Assembly (NCBI GenBank): GCA_964632995.1
Contig: CAZWDL010000043.1
Span: forward strand, 1-50,830
Reading direction: 5' to 3'
DNA length: 50,830 nt
Source of the DNA: CAZWDL01 sp964632995
GTDB taxonomy: Bacteria; Bacteroidota; Bacteroidia; Chitinophagales; Saprospiraceae
Shown here: piece by piece, positions 25,187 through 33,028 of the stretch
How positions within the stretch are numbered: position 1 is the stretch's first letter
How the letters are laid out: the number at the start of each line of letters is the position of its first letter
The notes under the pieces: generated by a model
Told to the model about the DNA's origin: nothing
Database searches by the model: none
What the model saw: the letters and a program-made list of their open reading frames with translations, nothing else
Position numbers and translations under genes: made by a program

Positions 25187-25506
25187 ATTGCAATCGTTTT
25201 TTTGACCCGGATTATTCATGATTTTAATAAGCAAAACCGAAAAACTGTCAGGCTTGAATACACACAGCCAGAAGATGGCCGACGGTATCCAGTGATACCG
25301 TGTACCTCTACCTGCCACCCGGCTTCTAAAGATAAGCCGGGAAGTTTTGCCATAAATCAGTGCTTGAAAAATCCGAATGTGGGTTAAAAGACCTGTCAAA
25401 TATACAAATTATCCACCTGCCCAAAAGAAAAAATCTAAATTCCCTCCCTTGTTCTCGGTACAGAGAGTACTGGCTGACCGGTATAAAGCGATCCCTGTCA
25501 TGGCCA

Positions 25507-25618
25507 GCATCAAGCATCCAGATCGAAGTGGGAAGTGGGAAAGCGGAAGTCGGAAGGGGCTTAGCGGGGCTTATCCAGGGAATATTCCAGGCTAGCGCCA
25601 GGCATCCAGCATCCAGCA
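25507..25618. repeat. Tandem heptamer repeat tract
   Basis: From 25507 seven consecutive 7-nt units can be read: GCATCAA, GCATCCA, GATCGAA, GTGGGAA, GTGGGAA, AGCGGAA, GTCGGAA. A second pair, GCATCCA GCATCCA, stands at 25602-25615. The RTGGGAA unit also occurs at the 3' end of wzt (47861-47888). Nothing else is recognised in the 25187-25623 gap, which is open in several frames without protein-like character. Confidence 0.65.
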
Positions 25619-25623
25619 GAGTA

Positions 25624-26241
25624 TCACTCATAATACAACTGAGCAATCTGCAATACAGCCAGGAGCAGGAAGAATCCACTCATTATGAAATTCATGTTAC
25701 GGGAAAGCGAATTGACGCGACCGGAGATATACTGAGCGAAATGAGCATATCCGGCCAGCAGGAGCAGTGCGCCCAGGCTGGTCCCCGAAACAAAAAACAG
25801 CCGGGCGACAATCCCTTGCGACAACCAGTCATTGGCTTTGAGGAAGGCGCTGAACGCAAAAAAGAAAGGTATGCTCAGCACATTCATTCCGGCTACCAGA
25901 ATACCCAACAGGAAAGAATGACCTTTTCCTTTACGGGCTTCCACTGCCTTGTTTCGCAAAGCCTGGTATAGAAAGATAATGCTGAACAGGAAAAGCAATA
26001 CGACTGCTGCTTTTTTCAGGAACTGAAATACTTCAGGGTGTCTGGCAATGTAGCCTGCAAAGGCCACCGCTATAAAAGCCTGAAAAAAAACGGTGACAGC
26101 CGCACCCGCGCTAAAATGCAGCGCTGAACGGATACCACGCCGTATACTGAGGTTTACGGAGGTCATATTCACCATGCCCGGCAGGGTGACACCGACGGAG
26201 GCCATGGCCAGACCCCATAAAAAGTGGTTAAGGTAGAACAT
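25624..26241 (-). CDS. LysE-type integral membrane exporter
   Basis: 205 residues with about six hydrophobic segments (HFLWGLAMASVGVTLPGMVN; AAVTVFFQAFIAVAFAGYIA; AAVVLLFLFSIIFLYQAL; SGFFLLLAVLQIAQL). The first helix with its PGMVN motif, and the SIRRGIRSAL loop, match the LysE/RhtB-like family found in Bacteroidota. Known members export amino acids or other small solutes in exchange for protons; the substrate is unknown here. It is monocistronic, with the heptamer tract immediately downstream. Confidence 0.75.
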   Translation of the reverse strand: MFYLNHFLWGLAMASVGVTLPGMVNMTSVNLSIRRGIRSALHFSAGAAVTVFFQAFIAVAFAGYIARHPEVFQFLKKAAVVLLFLFSIIFLYQALRNKAVEARKGKGHSFLLGILVAGMNVLSIPFFFAFSAFLKANDWLSQGIVARLFFVSGTSLGALLLLAGYAHFAQYISGRVNSLSRNMNFIMSGFFLLLAVLQIAQLYYE

Positions 26242-26509
26242 AGGGACTAAGGTAAGTGCTTTTCTGTTTTTTATGGTTTCTCTATGCTAAAACAAGTATA
26301 CGGAGGCTGGAATTCAGACTTATTCTTTATAAGAGAAAGGGCTTTCCTGAATCAGCACCATCCGAAACTTGCCGGATTTTTTATATTGAAGTACAATAAT
26401 TTCCTTTATTTGTTAAATTTCGAAAAATTATAGATGTGTCTACAGATTACTTCTATAAGATGCTATCTGTTTATCTAATCACCCATACAAAATACAAAAT
26501 TTCACAGAA

Positions 26510-26974
26510 ATGAACGCAGATCAACGTCTAGCTGAATTAAACGTGCAACTTCCCCCGGCGCCGGAACCGCAGGGCGTATATCGTCCTTTTCTACAACTGG
26601 GCAATTGGGTTTTTGTTTCCGGGCACGGCACCCTTACCGCCGACGGCACCTACATCACCGGTAAAGTAGGTCGTGATCTCGACCTGGAAGAAGCCAAAGC
26701 AGCCGCCCGGCAAACCGGGCTTTGCATACTCGCTACGCTTTTTGCTAATCTGGACAGCCTCAGTCGCATCAAGCGGGTAGTCAAAATCCTCGGTATGGTT
26801 AACGCCACCGAAGATTTCGAAAGTCATCCCTATGTGCTCAACGGATGCTCTGAACTCTTTGCTCATATATGGGGCGAGGAAAACGGTATTGGTGTGCGCA
26901 GCGCCGTGGGTATGTCTTCCCTTCCCGACGGCATTCCGGTAGAGATCGAAGCCATGTTCGAACTAAAGACCTGA
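26510..26974 (+). CDS. RidA/YjgF family imine deaminase
   Basis: 154 residues, slightly longer than classic RidA (about 130), as in the YjgH-like subgroup. Features: GVYRPFLQLGNWVFVSGHG, GKVGRDLDLEEAKAAARQ, NLDSLSRIKRVVKILGMVN, and RSAVGMSSLPDGIPVEIEAM with the conserved Arg and Glu of the active site. RidA proteins hydrolyse reactive enamine/imine intermediates from PLP enzymes in the cytoplasm. The 3' end overlaps the convergent DUF92 gene by 12 nt. A long AT-rich gap (26242-26509) precedes it, with no certain promoter. Confidence 0.9.
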   Translation: MNADQRLAELNVQLPPAPEPQGVYRPFLQLGNWVFVSGHGTLTADGTYITGKVGRDLDLEEAKAAARQTGLCILATLFANLDSLSRIKRVVKILGMVNATEDFESHPYVLNGCSELFAHIWGEENGIGVRSAVGMSSLPDGIPVEIEAMFELKT

Positions 26975-27715
26975 AACCCATGCCCCCATTCCTCCCGCCA
27001 GCAAGGCTGCGAGAAGGGTGCTGACGAAATTGACGCCGTGGTTATTCAGGTAACCTCGCCGTTGCAGGGTGGCGCCCAGCACCGAATCGCTGAGATTACC
27101 CAGCAGGCCGGCCAGGGCGATCCAGAGGACGGGCCATCCGAAACCGGAGAGCAGCCCGAAGAGAACTGCTATGAGTACGCTGCCGAGAATGCCGTAGCGG
27201 GTGCCTTCGAGGCTAATGACACCATCGCGGCCGCGCGTGCCGGGTTGGAAGGTGAGAATGTGATAGTAGCGAGTTCCGTAAACGTTGCCCATTTCAGAGG
27301 AGAGCGTATCCGAGATGGCGGAAGCCAGACTAGCTGTGATCATAATAGATAAAAGTGGAGCAGCGTCGGCCCCGAGCGCCCAGGCGAGCAGCCCGAGTAA
27401 TGCCGCCACACCACCGTTGGCCAGGGCATTGATCGCGGAGCGCTGTCCTTTTTCGGCCTGCGCCAGTCCCCGGATCATCTTCTTTTCCAGGTTCCATTTC
27501 GTAGCCAGTGAGCCGATACCGACAAAAGCCAGCAGCGGAATCAGCGTCGCCCATTGCCCTCCCAGGTAAACGGCCAGACCGATAGCACAGCCGGCCAGGG
27601 CGCCGGAGGCATTGACAACCTTAAAGCGAAACCCCAGCGCCGCAGCCAGAAGCAAAAGTATCGCTACTGTCCAGAAACCGGTGGGTAGCGGAGCCAAAAC
27701 AAGCATCATCGGCAA
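26963..27715 (-). CDS. DUF92 membrane protein (TMEM19/VTE6-like)
   Basis: 250 residues with about six to seven hydrophobic helices. Family signatures are GSLATKWNLEKK near residue 70, the ASLASAISDTLSSEMG motif near 130-145, SLEGTRYGILGS, and the late LLGNLSDSVLGATLQRRGY. Plant VTE6, in the same family, is a phytyl-phosphate kinase, so a polyprenyl- or phytyl-phosphate kinase role is possible; that is inference. It lies 12 nt after the acyl-CoA dehydrogenase on the same strand, so it is the last gene of an ldh-acd-DUF92 unit. Confidence 0.85.
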   Translation of the reverse strand: MPMMLVLAPLPTGFWTVAILLLLAAALGFRFKVVNASGALAGCAIGLAVYLGGQWATLIPLLAFVGIGSLATKWNLEKKMIRGLAQAEKGQRSAINALANGGVAALLGLLAWALGADAAPLLSIMITASLASAISDTLSSEMGNVYGTRYYHILTFQPGTRGRDGVISLEGTRYGILGSVLIAVLFGLLSGFGWPVLWIALAGLLGNLSDSVLGATLQRRGYLNNHGVNFVSTLLAALLAGGMGAWVSGL

Positions 27716-27727
27716 CGAATCCCCTCT

Positions 27728-29533
27728 CTATTCAATTAATTCTTTCTCCTCCGCCAGCGTGAGCACTTCCTCGCTGGTTATCACATCCGCCAGCCCATGC
27801 GCTTTTCTCAGTTCGTATTTGAAGAAAAAGCGCATGGTGTGGATTTTACTTTCGTAAAAAGCGGTGGAATAGGTGCTGTCCCCTTTAATCAGCGCCTGCT
27901 TGGCGGCAATACCCATTTTGAGCCACTGCCAGGCGACGATAATCGTGCCGAAAAATTCCATGAAGATGGTGGCGTCGGCAAGAAAGCGCTCGTACTCTCC
28001 GCGTTTGGCGAAGGGAAGCAAAAATTTCAGCACCTGTTCCAGCTGCTGCAGACTGTCGCCCAGCTCACCGGCGTAGGGTTTCAAGATGTCGTAAGCCCCG
28101 GCTTCCTCCACCGTCTGTGAAATTTCAGCCATCAGCAGCTTCAGCGCCTTTCCGTCGTTCATCGTGATCTTGCGTCCCAGCAGGTCAAGTGACTGAATTC
28201 CGGTGGTGCCCTCGTAAATCGCCATAATCCGGATATCGCGATAGTATTGCTGTAAGACGAAATCGGAGCAAAATCCGTAGCCGCCCAGCACCTGCAGGCC
28301 GTTGTCCACCGCTTCACGCCCCTTTTCCGAAGGGTAGGTCTTGGCAACGGGGGTCAGCAGTTCCAGTAACTGGTTGTAATGCTTTCGCTCTTCTTCCGTT
28401 CCCGACATTTCGAGATCGTGATAGCGGGAAGATTGCAGCACCAGGCTCAGGGCGCCCTCATAGATCGCCTTTTGCAACAGCAACATGCGGCGCACATCGG
28501 CGTGCTGCATGATAGGCACCGGTTCCGCCGAAGGATCTTTCTTACCGGAATTGCTCAGCCGCCGTCCCTGCGGACGCTCCCCGGCATACTGCAGCGCAGC
28601 GTGATAGGCCGCCGAGGCAACCGATACCCCGCCGCGCCCAACCGAGATGCGGGCGTCGTTCATCATTTGAAACATGTAAGACAATCCCCGGTGGGCCTCT
28701 CCTACCAACCAGGCACGAGCGTCATCGTTTTCACCAAAAGCGAGGTGCGTTGTACAGTAACCGCGTTGCCCCATCTTCTGGAAGTCGCCGGCGGTTTGTA
28801 CGTCATTAGCTATCAGTTCGCCGTTTTCCATCCGCTTTTTAGGGACCACGAACAGCGAAATACCCTTCGTTCCGGCCGGCGCCCCTTCAATGCGGGCTAG
28901 TACCAGATGTACGAAATTACTACAGTAAGCATGGTCGCCGCCGGAGATGAAGATCTTCTGTCCTTTGATCAGGTAGGCTCCGTCTTGCTGCGGGTAAGCC
29001 GTTGTGGTAATATCCGAGAGTGAGCTGCCGGCCTGCGGTTCGGTCAGGCACATCGTGCCGCCCCACTCGCCCGACAACATTTGCGGGATGAACTGCTCTT
29101 TCAGTTCTTCGCTGCCGAAGGAAAGGATCAGCCGCGCCGCACCAGCCGTCAGTCCTGGGTACCCAGGGGCGTTGTTATTGGCCGACTCCATGATGAAATA
29201 AGCCGCCTGTTGGGCCATTCCCGGCAGCTGCATGCCCCCGTCCTCCAGGTCGAAGGTTCCGCTGATCAGACCCAATTCAGCCGATTTTTCCATCAGTACC
29301 TTGACCTGCGGATGCACGACGATACCGCCGTCCTCATAGCGAGCTGGTTCCTCATCCATTTCGCGATAGCAGGGATACAATTCCTGATCCGAAAAATCCT
29401 TAATGGAATCCAGAAAGATGTTGATCGCATCCTCATCAAATTCGCGAAAGCGGTCGCGTCGCAAAAGGTCACCCAACCGGTGTACGTCGAATAGCTGGAA
29501 CCGGAGAGTGTCCATGTTCATATATGCTGCCAT
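27728..29533 (-). CDS. Acyl-CoA dehydrogenase, long (DmdC-like) type
   Basis: 601 residues from the ATG at 29533, preferred because family members start with a short MAxY lead before LRFQLFDVHRL; an upstream Met at 29578 adds 15 unlike residues. FAD-dependent oxidation of acyl-CoA to enoyl-CoA, cytoplasmic. Visible: GTMCLTEPQAGSSLSD (FAD/substrate site), IKGQKIFISGGDH, RISVGRGGVSVASAAYHAAL, and the catalytic-Glu segment AIYEGTTGIQSLDLLGRK near residue 435. The extra C-terminal helical region of about 150 residues matches the 3-methylmercaptopropionyl-CoA dehydrogenase-like subgroup, whose members take varied acyl-CoAs. It lies 79 nt after ldh and 12 nt before DUF92. Confidence 0.92.
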   Translation of the reverse strand: MAAYMNMDTLRFQLFDVHRLGDLLRRDRFREFDEDAINIFLDSIKDFSDQELYPCYREMDEEPARYEDGGIVVHPQVKVLMEKSAELGLISGTFDLEDGGMQLPGMAQQAAYFIMESANNNAPGYPGLTAGAARLILSFGSEELKEQFIPQMLSGEWGGTMCLTEPQAGSSLSDITTTAYPQQDGAYLIKGQKIFISGGDHAYCSNFVHLVLARIEGAPAGTKGISLFVVPKKRMENGELIANDVQTAGDFQKMGQRGYCTTHLAFGENDDARAWLVGEAHRGLSYMFQMMNDARISVGRGGVSVASAAYHAALQYAGERPQGRRLSNSGKKDPSAEPVPIMQHADVRRMLLLQKAIYEGALSLVLQSSRYHDLEMSGTEEERKHYNQLLELLTPVAKTYPSEKGREAVDNGLQVLGGYGFCSDFVLQQYYRDIRIMAIYEGTTGIQSLDLLGRKITMNDGKALKLLMAEISQTVEEAGAYDILKPYAGELGDSLQQLEQVLKFLLPFAKRGEYERFLADATIFMEFFGTIIVAWQWLKMGIAAKQALIKGDSTYSTAFYESKIHTMRFFFKYELRKAHGLADVITSEEVLTLAEEKELIE

Positions 29534-29612
29534 GATTGCTGATTTTTCATTAAAATAATCATTATCCGGAAAATCCATCCGTTTGGAACTCGAAAACTAA
29601 ATTTAAACATGC

Positions 29613-30578
29613 TTAGCCTTTCTTTTCCAGGTCGGCGATGGATTGCTTCAATACTTTGACGGAATGGGCCATGGACTCTTGTTCCTGCGGGGTCAGCTCG
29701 GCTAGGAGTATCTTATCCACCCCTTTGTCATCCACCAGGCAGGGAACGCTGATGCAGAGGCCGTCGTAGCCGTACTCGCCTTCCAGGCGGGTAGAAACGG
29801 TCAATACGCTGGCCTGATTGCGCAGGACAGAACCTACGATCCGGGTCAGCGCCAGCCCTACGGCAAAGTTGGTGGAGCCTTTATAATCGATGATGTGATA
29901 GGCCGAGTTACGTACCTGCTCCACGATTTCCTCCCGCCGCTTATGCCAGTCATCGCCCTCGTAATTGGTCTGACTGTAGTAATCTACAGGCACGCCGCCT
30001 ATATTCGTCAAGGACCAGGCGGGGAACTCGCTATCGCCGTGTTCCCCAAGAATGTAGGCATGAACGTTGTGCACCCCGACGCCCAGGGTACGGCTGATCA
30101 GATAGCGAAAGCGGGCGCTGTCGAGCACCGTCCCGGAACCGAGAATGCGCTCGCGCGGCCAGCCCGAGTGCTGCAAGGCGACATAGGTAAGTACATCGAC
30201 GGGGTTGGTGACCATGACCACCACAGCTTCCGAGCCTTGTTCCTGAATGTCATCCATAATGCCGCGAATGATGCCGGCATTACGATGTAGCAGATCGAGG
30301 CGCGATTCGCCGGGCCGCTGGGCAGCGCCCGCTGTAATGACGATCACCTCCGCGTCAGCGTAGTCTTTTACCGTTCCTTCCCTGATCCGGATAGGTGGGT
30401 AATAAGGTAATCCATGGGAGAGATCAAGTACCTGTCCGGTCAGCAAGTCCCGGTTGAGGTCGACCAGGCAGATCTCTTCGGCTACCCCGTCTTGCGCCAG
30501 GGCATAGGCGAAGGTGGCGCCGACATCTCCGGCGCCGACAATAGTTACTTTACGCGATGTCTTTTCCTGATTATTCAT
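29613..30578 (-). CDS. ldh: L-lactate dehydrogenase
   Basis: 321 residues. NAD-dependent interconversion of pyruvate and L-lactate. Rossmann motif VTIVGAGDVGATFAYAL at 11-27, VLDLSHG, and the substrate loop AGAAQRPGESRLDLLHRN. The Gln in that loop marks lactate rather than malate specificity (malate dehydrogenases have Arg there). The catalytic His is in ILGEHGDSEFPAW near 180, and TNPVDVLTYVA is typical. There is no signal; cytoplasmic. It is probably the first gene of the unit running to DUF92. A hairpin at 30628-30659 separates it from the gene upstream. Confidence 0.93.
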   Translation of the reverse strand: MNNQEKTSRKVTIVGAGDVGATFAYALAQDGVAEEICLVDLNRDLLTGQVLDLSHGLPYYPPIRIREGTVKDYADAEVIVITAGAAQRPGESRLDLLHRNAGIIRGIMDDIQEQGSEAVVVMVTNPVDVLTYVALQHSGWPRERILGSGTVLDSARFRYLISRTLGVGVHNVHAYILGEHGDSEFPAWSLTNIGGVPVDYYSQTNYEGDDWHKRREEIVEQVRNSAYHIIDYKGSTNFAVGLALTRIVGSVLRNQASVLTVSTRLEGEYGYDGLCISVPCLVDDKGVDKILLAELTPQEQESMAHSVKVLKQSIADLEKKG

Positions 30579-30627
30579 GAGGTGTTTTTTCCGTGTCTGC
30601 GTTTTAAATCATTTTCTAAATATAGGG

Positions 30628-30659
30628 ACCCTTATTCTAACGCCGCCTATAATAAGGGT
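30628..30659 (-). terminator. 9-bp hairpin between the HD/PycTM-like gene and ldh
   Basis: acccttatt (30628-30636) and aataagggt (30651-30659) pair perfectly, extended by two more pairs after one mismatch. It sits about 40 nt past the stop of the minus-strand gene at 30698. No strong U-tract follows on that strand, so termination is only suggested. Confidence 0.4.
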
Positions 30660-30697
30660 TGATTATTTTCTTTTGGCCCTGGCTCCCACTTACCATC

Positions 30698-31885
30698 TCA
30701 TGCCAGCGCGATAATCGCCGTCACGATCAGGATGATCATACTCAGCGCCAGCCCCCCTACGAATACCCGGTAGGCGATGGTCAGCAGGCGGTACTTCTTG
30801 CGCAGCACCTTACCCAGGTTGTACAAATCGCGGGAGAGGTCGTCGTAAAGAATTTCCTGGTCCTTTTTCAGGTCGCGCAGGTAGCCGACGAATTTTTTCT
30901 CGTTCAGTTGCAGGAAGTTGCCGAAGTAGAGCAGGCTGACCTTATGCTGTTCGAGGTCTTCCTCGCTAAAGGGATAGCTCGACACTTTGGGCAGGGCGGA
31001 CAATACGGCAAAAACAACCGCCGTTAAAGATGTCAGCATGAGAACGACCACGGGAAGCAACAAATGCCAATTGCGACTCAGCGTTTCATTCCAGGAAGAG
31101 GTGAAACTGGCTGTTCCGGCAGTGATGAGTACCGACAAAACCACCGTGTTGATGCTGATGATCATATTGGCCTTCCCATCAGCAATACGGCTCAGGTTTA
31201 TATGATTGCGAAAAGTGACCCGGTATACCGTATCGACCCCTCGCCCGAACTCCTTTCCGGTCTTTTGCCGAATTTTTTTCTTCTTGGCCTTCTCCAGTTT
31301 CTTGCGCTGCTTGGCGATGTTCTTGATTTTGCGGTTGAGGAACTCATCGCGTCCGTAGGCGGTAAGGTAGTTTGTGTTGATCAGCATATCGCGGGCTTTA
31401 CGGCGCCACTCATAGCTAGGGATGCTTTCACCGCGTAGATTTTCTTCCTCCATCCGCAACAGGTTGCTGAGCCCGAAGAAGCGCTTGCGTCCCAGCCAGG
31501 ACCAGCGCACGTCGTGCAGAATTTTCTCCAGTTTGGTCTGGAGTTCCCTGTCAGGTTCTGTGCTGAGAATCAGTCGCTCGACGGCTTCGATAGTTGACTC
31601 GTCGACGGCTTCTTTTTCCAAAAAATGACGGGCGATACGGGCCGCCTTCTTCCATGGTTCCGCTTCCCCCTTTTCGTACCCGGTATCCATAAACCAGGCA
31701 GCCAGCAATAGTTCCTGTTTTTCTTCCTTTGACAAATCCATTTCCCCGGCAAACTCATGGCTGAGTTCTACCCATTCCAAAATACGGGTCAGGTTGTGAA
31801 ACAAATACTCCGCTGAGCGCTCCTCGCGCATCAATTGTCGGACCTGGGACTCTGCCGTCTCGAGTAGTGGTTCCGTTTCTATCAT
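30698..31885 (-). CDS. HD-like domain fused to a Pycsar-effector-type (DUF5706) membrane domain; HD site degenerate
   Basis: 395 residues. Residues 1-180 align by eye with the HD phosphohydrolases often fused to this membrane domain, but the metal ligands are replaced: FHNLTRIL (expected HT pair; Arg34), AAWFMDTGY (Met66 where HD has His; Asp67 kept), EPWKKAARIA (Trp78 for His) and LHDVRWSWLG (Arg127 for the second Asp). A Lys-rich coiled coil spans 185-215. Residues 216-395 carry the membrane module: YRVTFRNHINLSRIADGKAN followed by helices near 241-258, 275-297 and 370-393. In Pycsar defence the related module is opened by cyclic CMP/UMP and damages the membrane. No pyrimidine cyclase gene is adjacent. 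Binding without catalysis is my inference. Confidence 0.8.
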   Translation of the reverse strand: MIETEPLLETAESQVRQLMREERSAEYLFHNLTRILEWVELSHEFAGEMDLSKEEKQELLLAAWFMDTGYEKGEAEPWKKAARIARHFLEKEAVDESTIEAVERLILSTEPDRELQTKLEKILHDVRWSWLGRKRFFGLSNLLRMEEENLRGESIPSYEWRRKARDMLINTNYLTAYGRDEFLNRKIKNIAKQRKKLEKAKKKKIRQKTGKEFGRGVDTVYRVTFRNHINLSRIADGKANMIISINTVVLSVLITAGTASFTSSWNETLSRNWHLLLPVVVLMLTSLTAVVFAVLSALPKVSSYPFSEEDLEQHKVSLLYFGNFLQLNEKKFVGYLRDLKKDQEILYDDLSRDLYNLGKVLRKKYRLLTIAYRVFVGGLALSMIILIVTAIIALA

Positions 31886-32037
31886 GACAAATCTTATGCG
31901 TTGTGCTGTTTTTATTAAATTTCAGACGGTTTGCCAAACAGCTTCCGTCCCTTTAGCCTTACATCATAAAAGGATTACTCCCGTAGCATGTTTGCATGAG
32001 CAGGGAGTTACCGGATAAATAAACCAAAATCATCGAC

Positions 32038-32208
32038 ATGGAAAAACTTAAAGTAGATCAATCAACCTATGACGCCATCGCCGAAGTGATTCACAGCGAC
32101 GCTTCCCCGGTAGGCATTGATGCCAAGAAAACGCATATCATCATCCTGGAAAAGCTATTACAACTGGAACAGCGCCTCGAACGCATCGAGCAGCAACTTA
32201 AGCAGTAG
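32038..32208 (+). CDS. 56-aa hypothetical protein
   Basis: The frame starts ATG at 32038 (MEKLKVDQSTYDAIAEVIHS) and ends ERIEQQLKQ with TAG at 32206-32208. The last third is a heptad-patterned helix (LEKLLQLEQRLERIEQQL), suggesting a small coiled-coil oligomer. There is no signal peptide. It stands 222 nt before the YtxH-like gene on the same strand. I do not recognise a family; its reading frame and codon use look genuine. Confidence 0.65.
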   Translation: MEKLKVDQSTYDAIAEVIHSDASPVGIDAKKTHIIILEKLLQLEQRLERIEQQLKQ

Positions 32209-32429
32209 TAGCCCTTCTCCCGTGAAAAGCGGGGAATTGCCCCTTCCCACCGAACATGCGGTACTCCGTACCGTTAGATTGATGAAAACCGTTTGTTCAT
32301 CTATGCGTCTCATTCATTCGTCAAATGTCTTGAAAAAAATGATCAAAATCATTGACATTCAGCGTAGAAGCAAGCATTTTTCAAAAGAGAAACATCCTCA
32401 TTTTACAGATTAAATTCAACCGTACAACC

Positions 32430-32798
32430 ATGAAAGAAGGAAATAATCGCTCCACTTGGAAATTTTGGGCAGGCCTATTTGCCGGTATCGCTGCCGGACT
32501 GTACCTCAATTCTAACCAGGGACGCCGGCTTCGCCAGGAGAGTAATAAAAAACTCAATACCTGGAGCCAGGACGTCAGCGACCGCACCCGCAATGAATTG
32601 GACCAATTCTCGGAGAAAGCTACCGATGCCATTGAAAACAGCAAGGAATACGCCGACCAGGCGAGGAATTCCCTGAAGGAAAACATTGAAAAGGCTTCCC
32701 GGACAGCGGAAGAATGGGTTGACAAAACCGAGCAAAATTACGAGCGCGCTGCCGACTGGGCCAACGAAAAACTCAAGAAGAACGGGGATAAAAAATAG
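32430..32798 (+). CDS. YtxH-domain-like small membrane-anchored protein
   Basis: 122 residues from the ATG at 32430; an earlier in-frame start (32352) adds residues without character. One N-terminal hydrophobic helix (FWAGLFAGIAAGLYL) is followed directly by SNQGRRLRQESNKKL, the YtxH signature, and then a long charged helix rich in Ala, Lys and Glu (SEKATDAIENSKEYADQAR; ENIEKASRTAEEWVDK), as in stress-linked apolipoprotein-like proteins. It is probably anchored in the inner membrane. YtxH proteins in other bacteria belong to general stress regulons; the same role here is inference. Confidence 0.75.
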   Translation: MKEGNNRSTWKFWAGLFAGIAAGLYLNSNQGRRLRQESNKKLNTWSQDVSDRTRNELDQFSEKATDAIENSKEYADQARNSLKENIEKASRTAEEWVDKTEQNYERAADWANEKLKKNGDKK

Positions 32799-32954
32799 TA
32801 ATCTGCGGCCTCAACGAGGTAAAGGTAAATTTGCACTTTTACCGTCAAATTTTGTCCGTTTGCAGAGGAGAGTGGTAACAGTGTAAAAATACTCGTCCTG
32901 CAATTTTGATAATCATTGACTATCCTCATTGTCGCAGCTCCTTCTTACACAAAC

Positions 32955-32994
32955 AAAAAAGGCAGACTCCATTCATCTGGAATCCGCCTTTTTT
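32955..32994. terminator. Bidirectional intrinsic terminator
   Basis: aaaaaaggc with gactcca pairs with tggaatc and gccttttttt around a short loop, giving A-tract, stem and T-tract in both directions. It lies between the converging YtxH-like and DUF4397 genes and can serve both. Confidence 0.8.
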
Positions 32995-33028
32995 ATTTAT
33001 CCCTTAACGGAAAATATCTCTATCCTCC

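Noticed and set aside
3634..31885. A Pycsar defence pair made of the cyclase (3634-6111) and the membrane module (30698-31885)
   Set aside because: The genes are over 24 kb apart, and the cyclase is a TPR-TM sensor type, not the small cytoplasmic PycC type.
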